Positions 38,279 through 50,256 of a stretch of DNA of 64,000 nt are shown one piece after another. The translations under genes were made by a program, and so were the position numbers. Origin of the DNA: Rhodobacter viridis (GTDB lineage: Bacteria; Pseudomonadota; Alphaproteobacteria; Rhodobacterales; Rhodobacteraceae); NCBI RefSeq assembly GCF_003217355.1, contig NZ_QJTK01000006.1, positions 124,001 to 188,000 on the forward strand, read 5' to 3'. The first letter of the stretch is position 1; each line of letters opens with the position of its first letter. The notes under the pieces were generated by a model, which saw only the letters and a program-made list of their open reading frames with translations, made no database searches and had not been told where the DNA came from.

Positions 38279-39655
38279 ATGACACTCGACGCCGTTCTTG
38301 CCCGTATCGACGACACTCTGCCCGACGCCTGCGAAAGGCTGCTTGACCTGCTGCGCATAGCTTCGATCTCGACCGACCCCGCCTTTGAGGGCGATTGCGC
38401 CCGCGCCGCCGCCTGGCTGGTGCAGGAGTTGAAATCGCTTGGCTTCACCGCCTCGGCGCGCCCGACCCCCGGCCATCCGATGGTGGTGGCGCGGCACGCA
38501 GGCCCCGGGCGGCATATCCTTTTCTACGGCCATTACGACGTCCAGCCCGTTGATCCGATTGAGCTTTGGGATCGTGACCCCTTCGATCCGGCGCTTGAGG
38601 AAACGGCGAAAGGCGTGGTGATCCGCGGCCGCGGCGCGGCGGATGACAAGGGCCAGCTGATGACCTTCCTCGAGGCCTGCCGCGCCTGGAAAGAGGTGCA
38701 TGGCACCCTGCCCGGCAACCTCACGATCTTCTTCGAGGGCGAGGAAGAATCGGGTTCGCCCTCGCTCATCCCGTTCATGCGCGACAATGCCGAGGAGCTG
38801 GGCGAAGCCTCGCTCGCGCTCATCTGCGACACCGGGCTTTTCGCCGACAAGGTGCCCGCAGTGGTGACGATGCTGCGCGGTTTGGCGAAGATCGAATTCA
38901 CCCTGAAGGCGGCCGACAAGGACCTGCATTCGGGCAGCTTCGGCGGCGCCGCGATCAACCCGATCCGGGTGCTCACGCGCATCCTCGGGCAGCTGCATGA
39001 CGATCAGGGGCGCGTCACCGTGCCGGGCTTTTATGACGATGTAGCGGAGCTTCCGGAGGACGTCCGGGCGCAGTGGCAGGGGCTCGGCTTCGATCACGCG
39101 GCTTTCCTGGGCGGGGTCGGCCTGACCACCCCCGCGGGCGAGCAGGACCGCACGCCGCTTGAACAGATCTGGTCGCGCCCGACCGCCGAAATCAACGGCA
39201 TCTGGGGCGGCTATACCGGCGCGGGCTTCAAGACCGTGCTGCCCGCCGAGGCCTCGGCCAAGGTCAGCTTCCGTCTGGTCTCGCAACAGGACCCCGAGAA
39301 GATCCTCGCCGCGTTCAAATCCTGGATCGAGGCACAGCTGCCCCCCGATGTCACGCTCGACTGGAAGGCGCCGAACGGCTCGCCCGCTTCGGTGATGGAA
39401 ATCACCGACCCGGCGTTCGAAGCGGCCCGCGCCGCGCTGACCGAGGAATGGAATTGCCCGGCGGCCTTTGTCGGCTGCGGTGGCTCGATCCCGATTGCGG
39501 GCTATTTCAAGGACATCCTCGGCATGGATGCGATGCTGATCGGCTTTGGCAAGGACGACGATCAGATCCACAGCCCGAACGAGAAATATGACCTCGAAAG
39601 CTTCCACAAGGGCATCCGCAGCTGGGCACGAATTCTGGACCGCATCGCGGGCTGA
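38279..39655 (+). CDS. M20-family metallopeptidase (dipeptidase)
   Basis: 458 residues, zinc peptidase of the ArgE/DapE/CPG2 superfamily. Metal ligands and catalytic motifs: YGHYDVQPVD (His), RGAADDKGQLM (bridging Asp), FEGEEESGSPS (catalytic Glu pair), ICDTG and the final H in DQIHSPNEKYD. A dimerisation domain is inserted at about residues 195-340. Length and motifs fit the dipeptidase group; the natural substrate is unknown. TGGAGG precedes the ATG. Confidence 0.9.
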   Translation: MTLDAVLARIDDTLPDACERLLDLLRIASISTDPAFEGDCARAAAWLVQELKSLGFTASARPTPGHPMVVARHAGPGRHILFYGHYDVQPVDPIELWDRDPFDPALEETAKGVVIRGRGAADDKGQLMTFLEACRAWKEVHGTLPGNLTIFFEGEEESGSPSLIPFMRDNAEELGEASLALICDTGLFADKVPAVVTMLRGLAKIEFTLKAADKDLHSGSFGGAAINPIRVLTRILGQLHDDQGRVTVPGFYDDVAELPEDVRAQWQGLGFDHAAFLGGVGLTTPAGEQDRTPLEQIWSRPTAEINGIWGGYTGAGFKTVLPAEASAKVSFRLVSQQDPEKILAAFKSWIEAQLPPDVTLDWKAPNGSPASVMEITDPAFEAARAALTEEWNCPAAFVGCGGSIPIAGYFKDILGMDAMLIGFGKDDDQIHSPNEKYDLESFHKGIRSWARILDRIAG

Positions 39656-39667
39656 GCAAGACGGCAG

Positions 39668-39822
39668 CGGGGGTTTCACCCCCCCGCACCCCCGTGAGAT
39701 ATTTGTGGCAAGATGAAAGCAAAGGGCGCTCGGATCGGGCGCCCTTTTCGCGTGCCCTTTCATCTTGCCGGAAATACCTCGGGGGTGAGGGCGAAGCCCG
39801 AGGGGGCAGCGCCCCCTCCCTG
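39668..39822. repeat. TATTT/CAAG palindromic element, copy 6 (class B, full, with internal terminator)
   Basis: Lies between convergent M20 peptidase and proB genes. Left flank GGGGGTTTCACCCCCC; left arm GAGATATTTGTGGCAAGATG; right arm TTTCATCTTGCCGGAAATAC then CTCGGGGG; right flank GGGGGCAGCGCCCCC. A terminator fills the loop, as in copy 4. Confidence 0.9.
39721..39748 (+). terminator. Terminator nested inside palindromic element copy 6
   Basis: Perfect 9-bp stem AAAGGGCGC / GCGCCCTTT followed by T, at the convergent 3' ends of the M20 peptidase and proB genes. The A/T-rich ends make it usable from both sides. Confidence 0.85.
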
Positions 39823-39829
39823 CCCGGCT

Positions 39830-42651
<2,822 letters not shown>

Positions 42652-42655
<4 letters not shown>

Positions 42656-43191
42656 CCGAGTTTCTTGACGTAGGTCCAAGTTGGCACACGCGCGCCGCGG
42701 GCCAGCGACCAGGCCTCGGCATCGCCCAGATAGGCAAAGCCGTTGTGGGTCAGGACACGGGCCGAGCCGGGGCTGTCCTGGAACACTTCGGCGATCAGCG
42801 TGCGGGCGCGATGCGGATTGGCCGCGATCAGCGCCGCCACCGCCTCCGAGGCGAAGCCGGTGTTCCAGAACCCCGAGCCGACCCAGAAGCCGACCTCGGA
42901 TTGCGCGCCCTCGTGGCGGGTGAGCGAGACAAGGCCCAGCACCTCGGCCAAACCATGGGCCGAGCCGTCCAGCGCCCAGACATCTTCGGTGCGGGTGTCA
43001 GCCATCGACCGTTCGATGAAATTCTCGGTCGTGCCGGGCGGAAGCGGATGCGGAATCGCGCGGGTGCCTTCGGCCAGGCGCTTGTCGGCGGTATACATGG
43101 AAATCAGCCCGGCATCGGAACGACGCAAGGGGCGCAGGATGAACCGCTCGGCCTCGATCACCGGCTGGTTGTATATGGTCGTCTGAAACAT
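42652..43191 (-). CDS. GNAT-family N-acetyltransferase
   Basis: 179 residues of the same RimJ/RimL-like group as its neighbour: EAERFILRPLRRSDAGLI, VGFWVGSGFWNTGFASEAVAAL, and GSARVLTHNGFAYLGD. GGAGAA before the ATG at 43191 supports the start; upstream in-frame codons belong to the gap. The downstream GNAT starts inside its stop (GTGA). The substrate is unknown. Confidence 0.88.
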
Positions 43192-43340
43192 CGCGTTCTC
43201 CTCAAACGCCGGCCGTTTTGGCCCTTTAACCGTAAAACTCGACAGCCATGTGACAGGATTTGGGCGTCCCGTCGGCCTTTTTGAACTGCGACCGATTGGC
43301 CCACCGCCCTCCCCGCGGCGACCGCCCGGCGGCGACACTC

Positions 43341-43379
43341 GAAACGGAAAGGGGGACCGGCCCTGTGGCCGATCCCCCC
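43341..43379 (-). terminator. Rho-independent terminator after rpmA
   Basis: Minus-strand stem GGGGGGATCGGCC / GGCCGGTCCCCC around ACAG (one mismatch), followed by TTTCCGTTTC. It lies 25 bp after the rpmA stop, so much rplU-rpmA transcription should end before the GNAT genes. Confidence 0.8.
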
Positions 43380-43404
43380 AAACTGATCCGGGTTCCGGTT
43401 CGGC

Positions 43405-43674
43405 TTACTCGGCGGCCTCCGCGACCGGGAGAACCGAAACGAAAGTGCGGCCCTTGAGGCCCTTCTTGTAGGTCACCTTGCCTTCGACGACGGCAAAGAG
43501 CGTGTGGTCACGGCCCATCATGACGCCTTCGCCCGGCCACCAGGTGGTGCCGCGCTGACGGATGATGATGTTGCCCGGAATGGCCGCCTGGCCACCGTAG
43601 AGTTTCACGCCAAGGCGACGACCAGCAGAGTCGCGGCCGTTACGGGAAGAACCGCCAGCTTTCTTGTGTGCCAT
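43405..43674 (-). CDS. rpmA: 50S ribosomal protein L27
   Basis: 89 residues, [24 protein letters not shown] onward being the invariant L27 start. Its N-terminus reaches the peptidyl-transferase centre. Six base pairs after rplU, the universal rplU-rpmA order. Confidence 0.98.
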   Translation of the reverse strand: MAHKKAGGSSRNGRDSAGRRLGVKLYGGQAAIPGNIIIRQRGTTWWPGEGVMMGRDHTLFAVVEGKVTYKKGLKGRTFVSVLPVAEAAE

Positions 43675-43680
43675 GGGGGA

Positions 43681-44127
43681 TTACTCCTGAGCTGCAGCGG
43701 CGGCTTTGGCGCGCTTCGGTTTCGCGGGGGCTTCGGCCGGAGCCGCAGCGCCATGAGCGGCACGACGGGCTTCAGCGGTGCCCACGGCTTCCTTCACGCC
43801 CGATTTCTCGGCGCCCGAGGCGAGAACCTCGGTCACGCGCACCAGCGTCAGTTGCTGACGGTGGCCACGGGTGCGCTGCGACGAATGCTTCCGGCGGCGC
43901 TTGTGGAAGGTGATGACCTTGTCGGCCTTGATGGTGTCGATCACCTCGGCGACCACGGCGGCACCGGCCACGGTGGGGGCGCCCACGGTCACGGCATCGC
44001 CGCCAACCATCAGGATCTCGTTGAACTGGATTTTTTCACCAGCCACGGCGGCAATCAGTTCCACGCGCAGCACGTCGCCCGCCTGAACCTTGTATTGCTT
44101 GCCGCCAGTCTTGAGGACCGCAAACAT
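43681..44127 (-). CDS. rplU: 50S ribosomal protein L21
   Basis: 148 residues. The L21 core (MFAVLKTGGKQYKVQAGD; KRRRKHSSQRTRGHRQ) fills residues 1-102; a further Ala/Lys-rich tail of ~45 residues is typical of Rhodobacterales and probably flexible. L21 binds 23S rRNA. Preceded by a consensus promoter and a ~150-nt structured leader. Confidence 0.97.
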   Translation of the reverse strand: MFAVLKTGGKQYKVQAGDVLRVELIAAVAGEKIQFNEILMVGGDAVTVGAPTVAGAAVVAEVIDTIKADKVITFHKRRRKHSSQRTRGHRQQLTLVRVTEVLASGAEKSGVKEAVGTAEARRAAHGAAAPAEAPAKPKRAKAAAAAQE

Positions 44128-44275
44128 GCGTTCTTCCCTTTTTCATCCGCGCCCTGTGGCCCCCGGAGGCTTTCGCCCCGTATCGGTGTTGCCGGGTTTC
44201 CCCGCCTCGGACAGCGCACCCCATCGGGTGTTGTTGCAAATGATACCCCGGCGGAGAGCAGACTCACCGCCGGGT
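44128..44275 (-). promoter_or_regulatory. Structured 5' leader of rplU
   Basis: About 150 nt between the promoter and the rplU ATG. Minus-strand hairpins CCCGGCGG / CCGCCGGG (44247-44274) and CACCC-GAT-GGGGTG (near 44216-44230) are visible, then AAAGGGAAG as ribosome site. The length and stems resemble autoregulated ribosomal-protein leaders; autoregulation is inferred. Confidence 0.5.
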
Positions 44276-44281
44276 GTCGCG

Positions 44282-44310
44282 CTTATGCGGGGCGGCACCG
44301 GGGCTGTCAA
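44282..44310 (-). promoter_or_regulatory. Sigma-70-type promoter of rplU-rpmA
   Basis: Minus-strand TTGACA (44310-44305), 17-bp spacer, CATAAG (44287-44282). Perfect -35 and ideal spacing; transcription would start near 44275. Confidence 0.75.
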
Positions 44311-44354
44311 GGAATTTCGGGGACGCGCACGCATCGGTTGCCGTCAGGCATCAT

Positions 44355-44480
44355 TGGGGCTCCGCCCCGCGGAGGCGATGCCTCGGCTCCCCGGGATATT
44401 TGAAGCAAGATGACGGGAAAAGCGCATCACACCGCTTTTCCTTGGCAAAATACGCAAAGCGCGGGGCGCAGCCCCCCGTC
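44355..44480. repeat. TATTT/CAAG palindromic element, copy 8 (hybrid of classes B and A)
   Basis: Left arm is class B (CCCCGGGATATTTGAAGCAAGATGA), right arm is class A (CTTTTCCTTGGCAAAATACGC), so the outer arms pair only at TATTT and CAAG. Between them is an independent perfect hairpin GGAAAAGCG / CGCTTTTCC (44416-44441). GC-rich flanks GGGGCTCCGCCCC and GCGGGGCGCAGCCCCCC are present. It lies between der and rplU; a recombination between two elements would explain it. Confidence 0.8.
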
Positions 44481-44508
44481 GGGTCGTCCCGGCCAAGCCG
44501 GGACGACC

Positions 44509-46011
44509 TCAGCCCTTCGGTTTCGAGGGCAGGCCCTTGTCCTTGCGCGCCGCGTGTTTCTTCGCATCGACGTGTTTCGTCAGCCGCGACGGGATCGACT
44601 TCTTGCGTTCCTTGTAGGGGTTCGCCCCGCCCTGGTCGCGGAAGTAGATCCGGATCGGCGTGCCCGGCATGTCGAAATCGGCGCGCAGCCCGTTCACCAG
44701 ATAGCGGCTGTAGCTTTCCGGGATCTGATCGGTATGGGTCGCCTTGATGACAAAGCCCGGCGGACGGGTCTTCGCCTGGGTGATGTAGCGCAGCTTGATC
44801 CGGCGCCCGCCCGGCGCGGGCGGCGGGTGCGCCTCGGTCATCGCGCCGAGCCAGTTGTTCAGCTTCGCCGTCGAAATCCGGCGGTTCCAGACCTCGTAGG
44901 CCTTCATGATCGCATTGTGCAGACGGTCAAGCCCCTTGCCGGTCTTGGCCGAGACCGTCACCAGCGGCGCGCCGCGCAGCTGCGGCAGCAGGCGCTCGAA
45001 ATTCTCGCGCAGCTCCTTCAGCTTCTCGGTCTTCTCTTCCTCGAGATCCCATTTGTTCGCCGCGACGACGACGGCCCGCCCCTCGGTCTCGGCGAAATCG
45101 GCGATCCGCAGATCCTGCACCTCGAAGGGAATGTTCACGTCAAGCAGCACGACGACGACCTCGGCAAAGCGCACCGCGCGCAAGCCATCGGCCACCGAGA
45201 GCTTCTCGAGCTTGTCCGACACCCGCGCCTTCTTGCGCATGCCCGCCGTGTCCCAGATCCGCATCGGCGTGCCCATGAAGGTCTTCGAGACCGAAATCGC
45301 ATCGCGGGTAATCCCCGCCTCGGGGCCGGTCAGCAGCCGGTCCTCGCCAAGGATCTTGTTGATCAGCGTCGATTTCCCGGCATTCGGGCGACCGATGACG
45401 GCCAGCTGCAGAGGCCGCGCCTCGGTCGGCATGCGGATCGGCGCGTCTTCGTCTTCCAGATCCTCGGGCAGATCGACATCGACCTCGGGCATCTGCGCGA
45501 CGTTCTTCGCCGCAAAGCCATCGGCCAGCGGCTGCAGCGCGTCGTAAAGATCATCAAGCCCCTGCCCATGCTCGGCCGAAAGCGCGATCGGCTCGCCGAG
45601 ACCAAGGTTCCAGGCTTCAAGCGCGCCCGCGGCACCCGCATTGCCCTCGGCCTTGTTGGCGGCGAGGATCACATGCGCATTCTTCTTGCGCAGGATATCG
45701 GCGAAAATCTCGTCGGCGGGGGTCACGCCCACCCGCGCATCGATCAGGAACAGGCAGACATCCGCCTCTTCGACCGCGCGTTCGGTCAGACGGCGCATCC
45801 GGCCCTGCAGGCTGTCATCCTCGGCCAGTTCCAGACCGGCCGAGTCGATCACGACAAAGCGCAGATCGCCCAGACGCGCGTCGCCCTCGCGCAGGTCGCG
45901 GGTCACGCCGGGGGTGTCGTCCACCAAGGCCAGCCGCTTGCCGACGAGCCGGTTGAACAGCGTCGATTTGCCCACATTCGGGCGGCCCACGATGGCAAGG
46001 GTGAAACTCAT
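44509..46011 (-). CDS. der: Ribosome assembly GTPase Der (EngA)
   Basis: 500 residues with tandem GTPase domains: first G1 [31 protein letters not shown]; second G1 [34 protein letters not shown]; then a KH-like C-terminal domain ([19 protein letters not shown]). Essential for 50S maturation. The basic tail ([10 protein letters not shown]) is longer than in E. coli. bamB and a YfgM-like gene lie just upstream, the bamB-der order common in proteobacteria. Confidence 0.97.
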   Translation of the reverse strand: MSFTLAIVGRPNVGKSTLFNRLVGKRLALVDDTPGVTRDLREGDARLGDLRFVVIDSAGLELAEDDSLQGRMRRLTERAVEEADVCLFLIDARVGVTPADEIFADILRKKNAHVILAANKAEGNAGAAGALEAWNLGLGEPIALSAEHGQGLDDLYDALQPLADGFAAKNVAQMPEVDVDLPEDLEDEDAPIRMPTEARPLQLAVIGRPNAGKSTLINKILGEDRLLTGPEAGITRDAISVSKTFMGTPMRIWDTAGMRKKARVSDKLEKLSVADGLRAVRFAEVVVVLLDVNIPFEVQDLRIADFAETEGRAVVVAANKWDLEEEKTEKLKELRENFERLLPQLRGAPLVTVSAKTGKGLDRLHNAIMKAYEVWNRRISTAKLNNWLGAMTEAHPPPAPGGRRIKLRYITQAKTRPPGFVIKATHTDQIPESYSRYLVNGLRADFDMPGTPIRIYFRDQGGANPYKERKKSIPSRLTKHVDAKKHAARKDKGLPSKPKG

Positions 46012-46072
46012 GGCATGCTCCTGACGCGGCCATTGGCCGCCCGCGAAGCCGCCCCCTTACACCGCTTTTCGG

Positions 46073-47386
46073 TCAACGGAAAGCGAGAAGCTGACCCTTT
46101 CGCGAAACGACGTAAAGCGTCTGCCCGGCAACGATGGCATCCGTCGCCGCGCCGCCCGGCAGATCGGCCTGCCCGAGAAGCGCGCCCGAGGCCGGATCGA
46201 AGCTGCGCAGGAGCCCGTCCGAGGAAACCACGAAGAGCTTGTTGCCCGCCAGAACCGGGCCAAGGTTGACGTGGATTTCCTGCTGCTTCTTGATCTTGTC
46301 CTTGACGTAATAGGGCAGGTCCTGCGTCCAGACCGTGGCCCCCGTCGCCGCATCGAGACGTACCAGCTGCGCCTGATCGGAAATCAGGAAGATCGCATTG
46401 CCCGCCACCTGCACCGGGCTCACCGCGCCCTCGTCGGCCATCCAGCGGGTCTCGCCGGTGGTCGCGTCGAAGGCGCCGAGCTTGCCCGCCGAGGAGCCGG
46501 CATAGACCGTACCACCGATCACGACCGGATCGCCGGTCAGATCCGAGACGATCGCATAGCCGCGCCCCGGACGGCCGCCCGCCACCTGCGCCTGCCACGC
46601 GGCCAGACCGGTCTTGCGGTCGACCGCCAGCATCTGCCCGGAGGCAAAGGGGAAGATCACGAATGGACCCGCGATCGCCGGGGCGGAAACGCCCGACATC
46701 CCGGCCACCGCAGGCGTGCCCGCCACCTGCCAGACGACCTTGCCATCCTGCGCGTCAATCGCCCAGGCCGAGCCGTCGCGCGCCAGCGCATAGACGACGC
46801 CATCGGCCACCGTCGGCGCGCCGCCGACCCCGGCGTCGAAATCCTGCCGCCAGATCACCTTGCCCGAGGCGGCCTCGACCGCCACCAGCTCGGCAAAGCC
46901 GGTGGTGACAAAGACCCGGCCGCCCTCGACCGCAAGGCCCGCGCCGGTCGCGTCATCATCGCGATCGCCGGGCTTGGCGACATCGGTCGCCCAGAGTGTC
47001 GCGCCAGTCGTGCCCGTCGCGGTCAGCCGCGCGCGGCTGTCGAGCGTGAAGATCCGCCCGCCCGCCGCCACCGGCGCGGCCGCGATTCGATAGCGGTAGG
47101 ATTGGCCCTCGCCGACCGGTGCCGACCAGACCAGCGTCTGCCCGGCGCCAAGGCTGGCGTTGATCAGGCTGTGACTCGCCCCGCCCGCGCGCTGCGGCCA
47201 GTCGGCATTGGCCACGATCCGCGGCAGGCTCACCGGCTTGCTCTCGTTCACCACCGGACCGGGCACGGTGGCCCCGTCCAGCACCGCGCGCGGATCAATC
47301 CGCTCGCCTTCGAGATGCACTTCCTTTTCGCAGGCAGCCAGCACCATGGCGACGCCCAGAACGGCGATCGACGACCTCAGCTTCAC
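46073..47386 (-). CDS. bamB: Outer-membrane assembly lipoprotein BamB-like (PQQ-type beta-propeller)
   Basis: 437 residues. Lipoprotein signal ending LAAC (Cys19), then repeated propeller blades with the PQQ-like pattern (VEAASGKVIWRQDF, IDAQDGKVVWQV, FDATTGETRWMAD, LDAATGATVWTQDL). BamB helps the BAM complex insert outer-membrane proteins. Placement before der and after a YfgM-like gene matches the yfgM-bamB-der cluster. Confidence 0.9.
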   Translation of the reverse strand: MKLRSSIAVLGVAMVLAACEKEVHLEGERIDPRAVLDGATVPGPVVNESKPVSLPRIVANADWPQRAGGASHSLINASLGAGQTLVWSAPVGEGQSYRYRIAAAPVAAGGRIFTLDSRARLTATGTTGATLWATDVAKPGDRDDDATGAGLAVEGGRVFVTTGFAELVAVEAASGKVIWRQDFDAGVGGAPTVADGVVYALARDGSAWAIDAQDGKVVWQVAGTPAVAGMSGVSAPAIAGPFVIFPFASGQMLAVDRKTGLAAWQAQVAGGRPGRGYAIVSDLTGDPVVIGGTVYAGSSAGKLGAFDATTGETRWMADEGAVSPVQVAGNAIFLISDQAQLVRLDAATGATVWTQDLPYYVKDKIKKQQEIHVNLGPVLAGNKLFVVSSDGLLRSFDPASGALLGQADLPGGAATDAIVAGQTLYVVSRKGQLLAFR

Positions 47387-47442
47387 CGCAAACTCCCTGC
47401 CTTGTTGTCGTTTCCGTGCACGGGCATCTCGCCCGCGGCGCC

Positions 47443-48087
47443 TTACTGCGCGGCCGGATCGCCGCCCAGCGCCACAATCAACTCTGTCGCGCGCTGTTGC
47501 AAGCCCGAGGTCACGCCGTCTTCAGCGAGAATCTCGCGCGCCTTGGCAATGGCGCCCGGCTTGTCCCCGCCCGCCAGCGCATCGAGCGCCTGCTGCTCCA
47601 TCGCCATCAGCCGGAACGGCGCACCGGGCTGCGACAGCGCCTCAAGCTCGGCCTTGCGCTCCTCGGGGGTCATCGCCTTGCCGGCGACGAGAACCGCCTT
47701 GAGCCGGGCCAGTTGACGCAGGCTGTCGGGCAGCGTCGCATCGCCCGCAATCGCCCGCAGATCGACCAGCGCCGCCTCGGTCTTGCCATCCTCGGCCGCC
47801 TGCGCCGCCGTAAGCAGTTTGACCAGCCCGACCTGCGGCCCTTCGGCGGGCAGCGCCGCCACGGCCTCGGCCGGGTTTTCCGCTTCGAGCGCGCTCAGCA
47901 CGCCATCGCCGAAGGCCTCGGCCCGGGCGCGCGCCTGCGCCTTGTCCCACTCGACATAGGCCGAGCCCCCCACAAGGCCGAGGATCGCCACGACGCCGAT
48001 CCAGCCATATTTGCGGAAGGCCGCAAACAGCCGGTCGCGGCGGACTTCCTCGGTGACTTCGTCGATGAAACTGTCGGTGTGATCCAC
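47443..48087 (-). CDS. YfgM-like tetratricopeptide membrane protein
   Basis: 214 residues. One N-terminal membrane helix (YGWIGVVAILGLVGGSAYVEW, residues ~27-47; written here only for location) and an Ala-rich TPR domain. YfgM works with the PpiD/SecYEG periplasmic chaperone network in E. coli. I chose GTG 48087 (VDHTDSFIDEV) because GAGGAG lies 7 nt upstream; ATG codons are absent before it. 56 bp upstream of bamB. Confidence 0.82.
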   Translation of the reverse strand: MDHTDSFIDEVTEEVRRDRLFAAFRKYGWIGVVAILGLVGGSAYVEWDKAQARARAEAFGDGVLSALEAENPAEAVAALPAEGPQVGLVKLLTAAQAAEDGKTEAALVDLRAIAGDATLPDSLRQLARLKAVLVAGKAMTPEERKAELEALSQPGAPFRLMAMEQQALDALAGGDKPGAIAKAREILAEDGVTSGLQQRATELIVALGGDPAAQ

Positions 48088-48172
48088 GCGCGGGCTCCTC
48101 GTCTTTGGCCTATCTATACGCAAGGGCGCCCCATTGCCAAGGCCGGGAAACCATTGCCGCAGTCACGAAAAA

Positions 48173-48298
48173 GGGGGCGCGGCCCCCCGTCCCTGCGGGA
48201 CTCCCCCCGGCGTATTTCAGCCAAGAAAAAACCCGGCGCCTTTTCCTGGTGGAAATACGCCGGGGGTGAATGCGAAGCAGAGGGGAGCGGCGCCCCCC
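48173..48298. repeat. TATTT/CAAG palindromic element, copy 9 (class A, full)
   Basis: Left flank GGGGGCGCGGCCCCCC and GTCCCTGCGGGAC; left arm CCGGCGTATTTCAGCCAAGA; right arm CTTTTCCTGGTGGAAATACG then CCGGGGG; right flank GGGAGCGGCGCCCCCC. It ends at the stop of the ABC gene. The left flank is identical over ~30 bp to copy 10. Confidence 0.9.
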
Positions 48299-50136
48299 TA
48301 CTCGGCCGCGGCCGCCGCTTCCTCGGCCGATTGCGCGGCCCACATGGCGGCATAGCGGCCCGAGCGGCCCAGAAGCGCCTCGTGCGTGCCTTCCTCGACG
48401 ATCTCGCCCGCTTCAAGCACCACGATCCGGTCGGCATCGGCAATCGTCGAGAGCCGGTGCGCAATCACGATCACCGTGCGGCCCCGCCCCATCGCATCGA
48501 GACTTTCCTGAATGTCGCGCTCGGTCTGGGTATCCAGCGCCGAGGTCGCCTCGTCCAGAAGCAGGATCGGCGGGTTCTTCAGCAGCGTCCGGGCAATGCC
48601 GACGCGCTGCTTTTCGCCGCCCGAGAGCTTCAGCCCGCGCTCGCCCACCTGAGTGTCGTAGCCCTCGGGCAGGGACATCACGAAGTCATGGATCTTCGCC
48701 GCCCGCGCCGCCGCCTCGATCTCGTCTTGCGTGGCATTGGCCCGGCCATAAGCGACGTTGTAGCGGATCGTGTCGTTGAAAAGCACCGTGTCCTGCGGCA
48801 CGACGCCGATCGCGGCATGCAGGCTTTCCTGCGTCACGTCGCGGACATCCTGCCCGTCGATGGTGATCGCGCCGCCGGTGACTTCGTAAAAACGGAACAT
48901 CAGCCGCCCGATCGTGGATTTGCCCGAGCCGGACGGGCCGACCAGCGCCACCTTCTGCCCCGCCGCCACCGTCAGATCGATGCCCTTCAGGATCGGCCGC
49001 TCCGGCGAATAGGCGAAATTCACCCCCTTGAAGGCAATCGCGCCACCCGAAACCGCCAGCGGCTTCGCCCCCGGCTTGTCGGTGATCTCGGCCGGTTGGT
49101 GCAGCAGGTCGAACATCTCGCCCATGTCCACAAGCGCCTGCCGGATCTCGCGGTAGACCGTGCCCAGGAACGAGAGCGGCATGGTGATCTGGATCATGTA
49201 GGCCTGCACCATGACGAAATCGCCCACCGTCAGCTTGCCCGACTGCACTTCCAAAGCGGCCATCACCATCACGGCCACCAGCCCCGCGGTGATGATCAGC
49301 GTCTGCCCCGCGTTCAGCGCGGCAAGGCTTTGCCCGGTCTTCACCGCCGCCGTTTCATACCGCGCCATCGAGGCATCATACCGCGCCGCCTCGCGCTTCT
49401 CGGCGCTGAAATATTTCACCGTCTCGAAGTTCAGCAGGCTGTCGATCGCCTTCTGGTTCGCCGCCGTGTCGGCGTCGTTCATCTTCTTGCGGATCGCGAC
49501 GCGCCATTCGGTGACGCGGAAGGTATAGGTGACATAGGTCCAGATCGTGCCGACGACGACGAGCGCATAGCGCCAGTCAAAGAGGAAGGCGAAGATCAGC
49601 GTGACGAGCGTCAGCTCAAGGATCAGCGGTCCGACCGAAAAGAGCATGAAGCGCAGCAGGAAATCGACGCCCTTCACGCCGCGCTCGACGATGCGCGAGA
49701 GCCCCCCGGTCTTGCGGGTGATGTGATAGCGCAAAGACAGCGCATGGATGTGCTGGAAGGTTTCGAGCGCGAGCGCCCGCAGCGCGCGTTGCGCCACGCG
49801 CACGAAGACCGCATCGCGCAGCTCGCCAAAGGCCACCGACATCAGCCGCGCCATGCCGTAAGCCACCGTCAGCGCCACCGCGCCAAGGCCCAGAAGCCAG
49901 GTCTCGTCGCGCGACTGTCCCGCAAGGCTGTCCACCGCCGCCTTGTAGAGGAACGGCGTCAAGACCGAGATCACCTTGGCCGCGACAAGGAAGGCCATCG
50001 CCAGCACGACGCGCCGTTTCACCCAGGGCAGGCCCTCGGGCCACAGATAGGGCGCCACCGCCTTGATCGTGCGCATTCCGCGCGCGCGTTCGGAGGAATC
50101 GGGCTTGCCCGCCTGCGTGATCTGAGAGGGCGCCAT
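48298..50136 (-). CDS. Atm1/HMT1-type ABC exporter
   Basis: 612 residues, a half-transporter: six-helix membrane domain (residues ~40-340; ERGVKGVDFLLRFMLFSVGP and NDADTAANQKAIDSLLNFE are Atm1 signatures), then an intact ATPase (Walker A GPSGSGKST, signature LSGGEKQRVGIAR, Walker B LLLDEATSALD, H-loop IAHRLS). Bacterial Atm1 relatives export glutathione-bound metals or persulfide. The catalytic motifs contrast with the degenerate ABC protein at 13371-15122. ATG 50136 is followed by a polar N-terminal segment. Confidence 0.92.
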   Translation of the reverse strand: MAPSQITQAGKPDSSERARGMRTIKAVAPYLWPEGLPWVKRRVVLAMAFLVAAKVISVLTPFLYKAAVDSLAGQSRDETWLLGLGAVALTVAYGMARLMSVAFGELRDAVFVRVAQRALRALALETFQHIHALSLRYHITRKTGGLSRIVERGVKGVDFLLRFMLFSVGPLILELTLVTLIFAFLFDWRYALVVVGTIWTYVTYTFRVTEWRVAIRKKMNDADTAANQKAIDSLLNFETVKYFSAEKREAARYDASMARYETAAVKTGQSLAALNAGQTLIITAGLVAVMVMAALEVQSGKLTVGDFVMVQAYMIQITMPLSFLGTVYREIRQALVDMGEMFDLLHQPAEITDKPGAKPLAVSGGAIAFKGVNFAYSPERPILKGIDLTVAAGQKVALVGPSGSGKSTIGRLMFRFYEVTGGAITIDGQDVRDVTQESLHAAIGVVPQDTVLFNDTIRYNVAYGRANATQDEIEAAARAAKIHDFVMSLPEGYDTQVGERGLKLSGGEKQRVGIARTLLKNPPILLLDEATSALDTQTERDIQESLDAMGRGRTVIVIAHRLSTIADADRIVVLEAGEIVEEGTHEALLGRSGRYAAMWAAQSAEEAAAAAE

Positions 50137-50256
50137 CTGCCCCTCCTTCCAAGTCTCGAGTGTCCGGAATGCCGGGTCAACAGCCCGGCCGTGCGGGCAA
50201 CCTAGGGGGTCGGACGCGATTGTCCAGCCCCCGCGCGCATTTGACCTGACGCGGGA

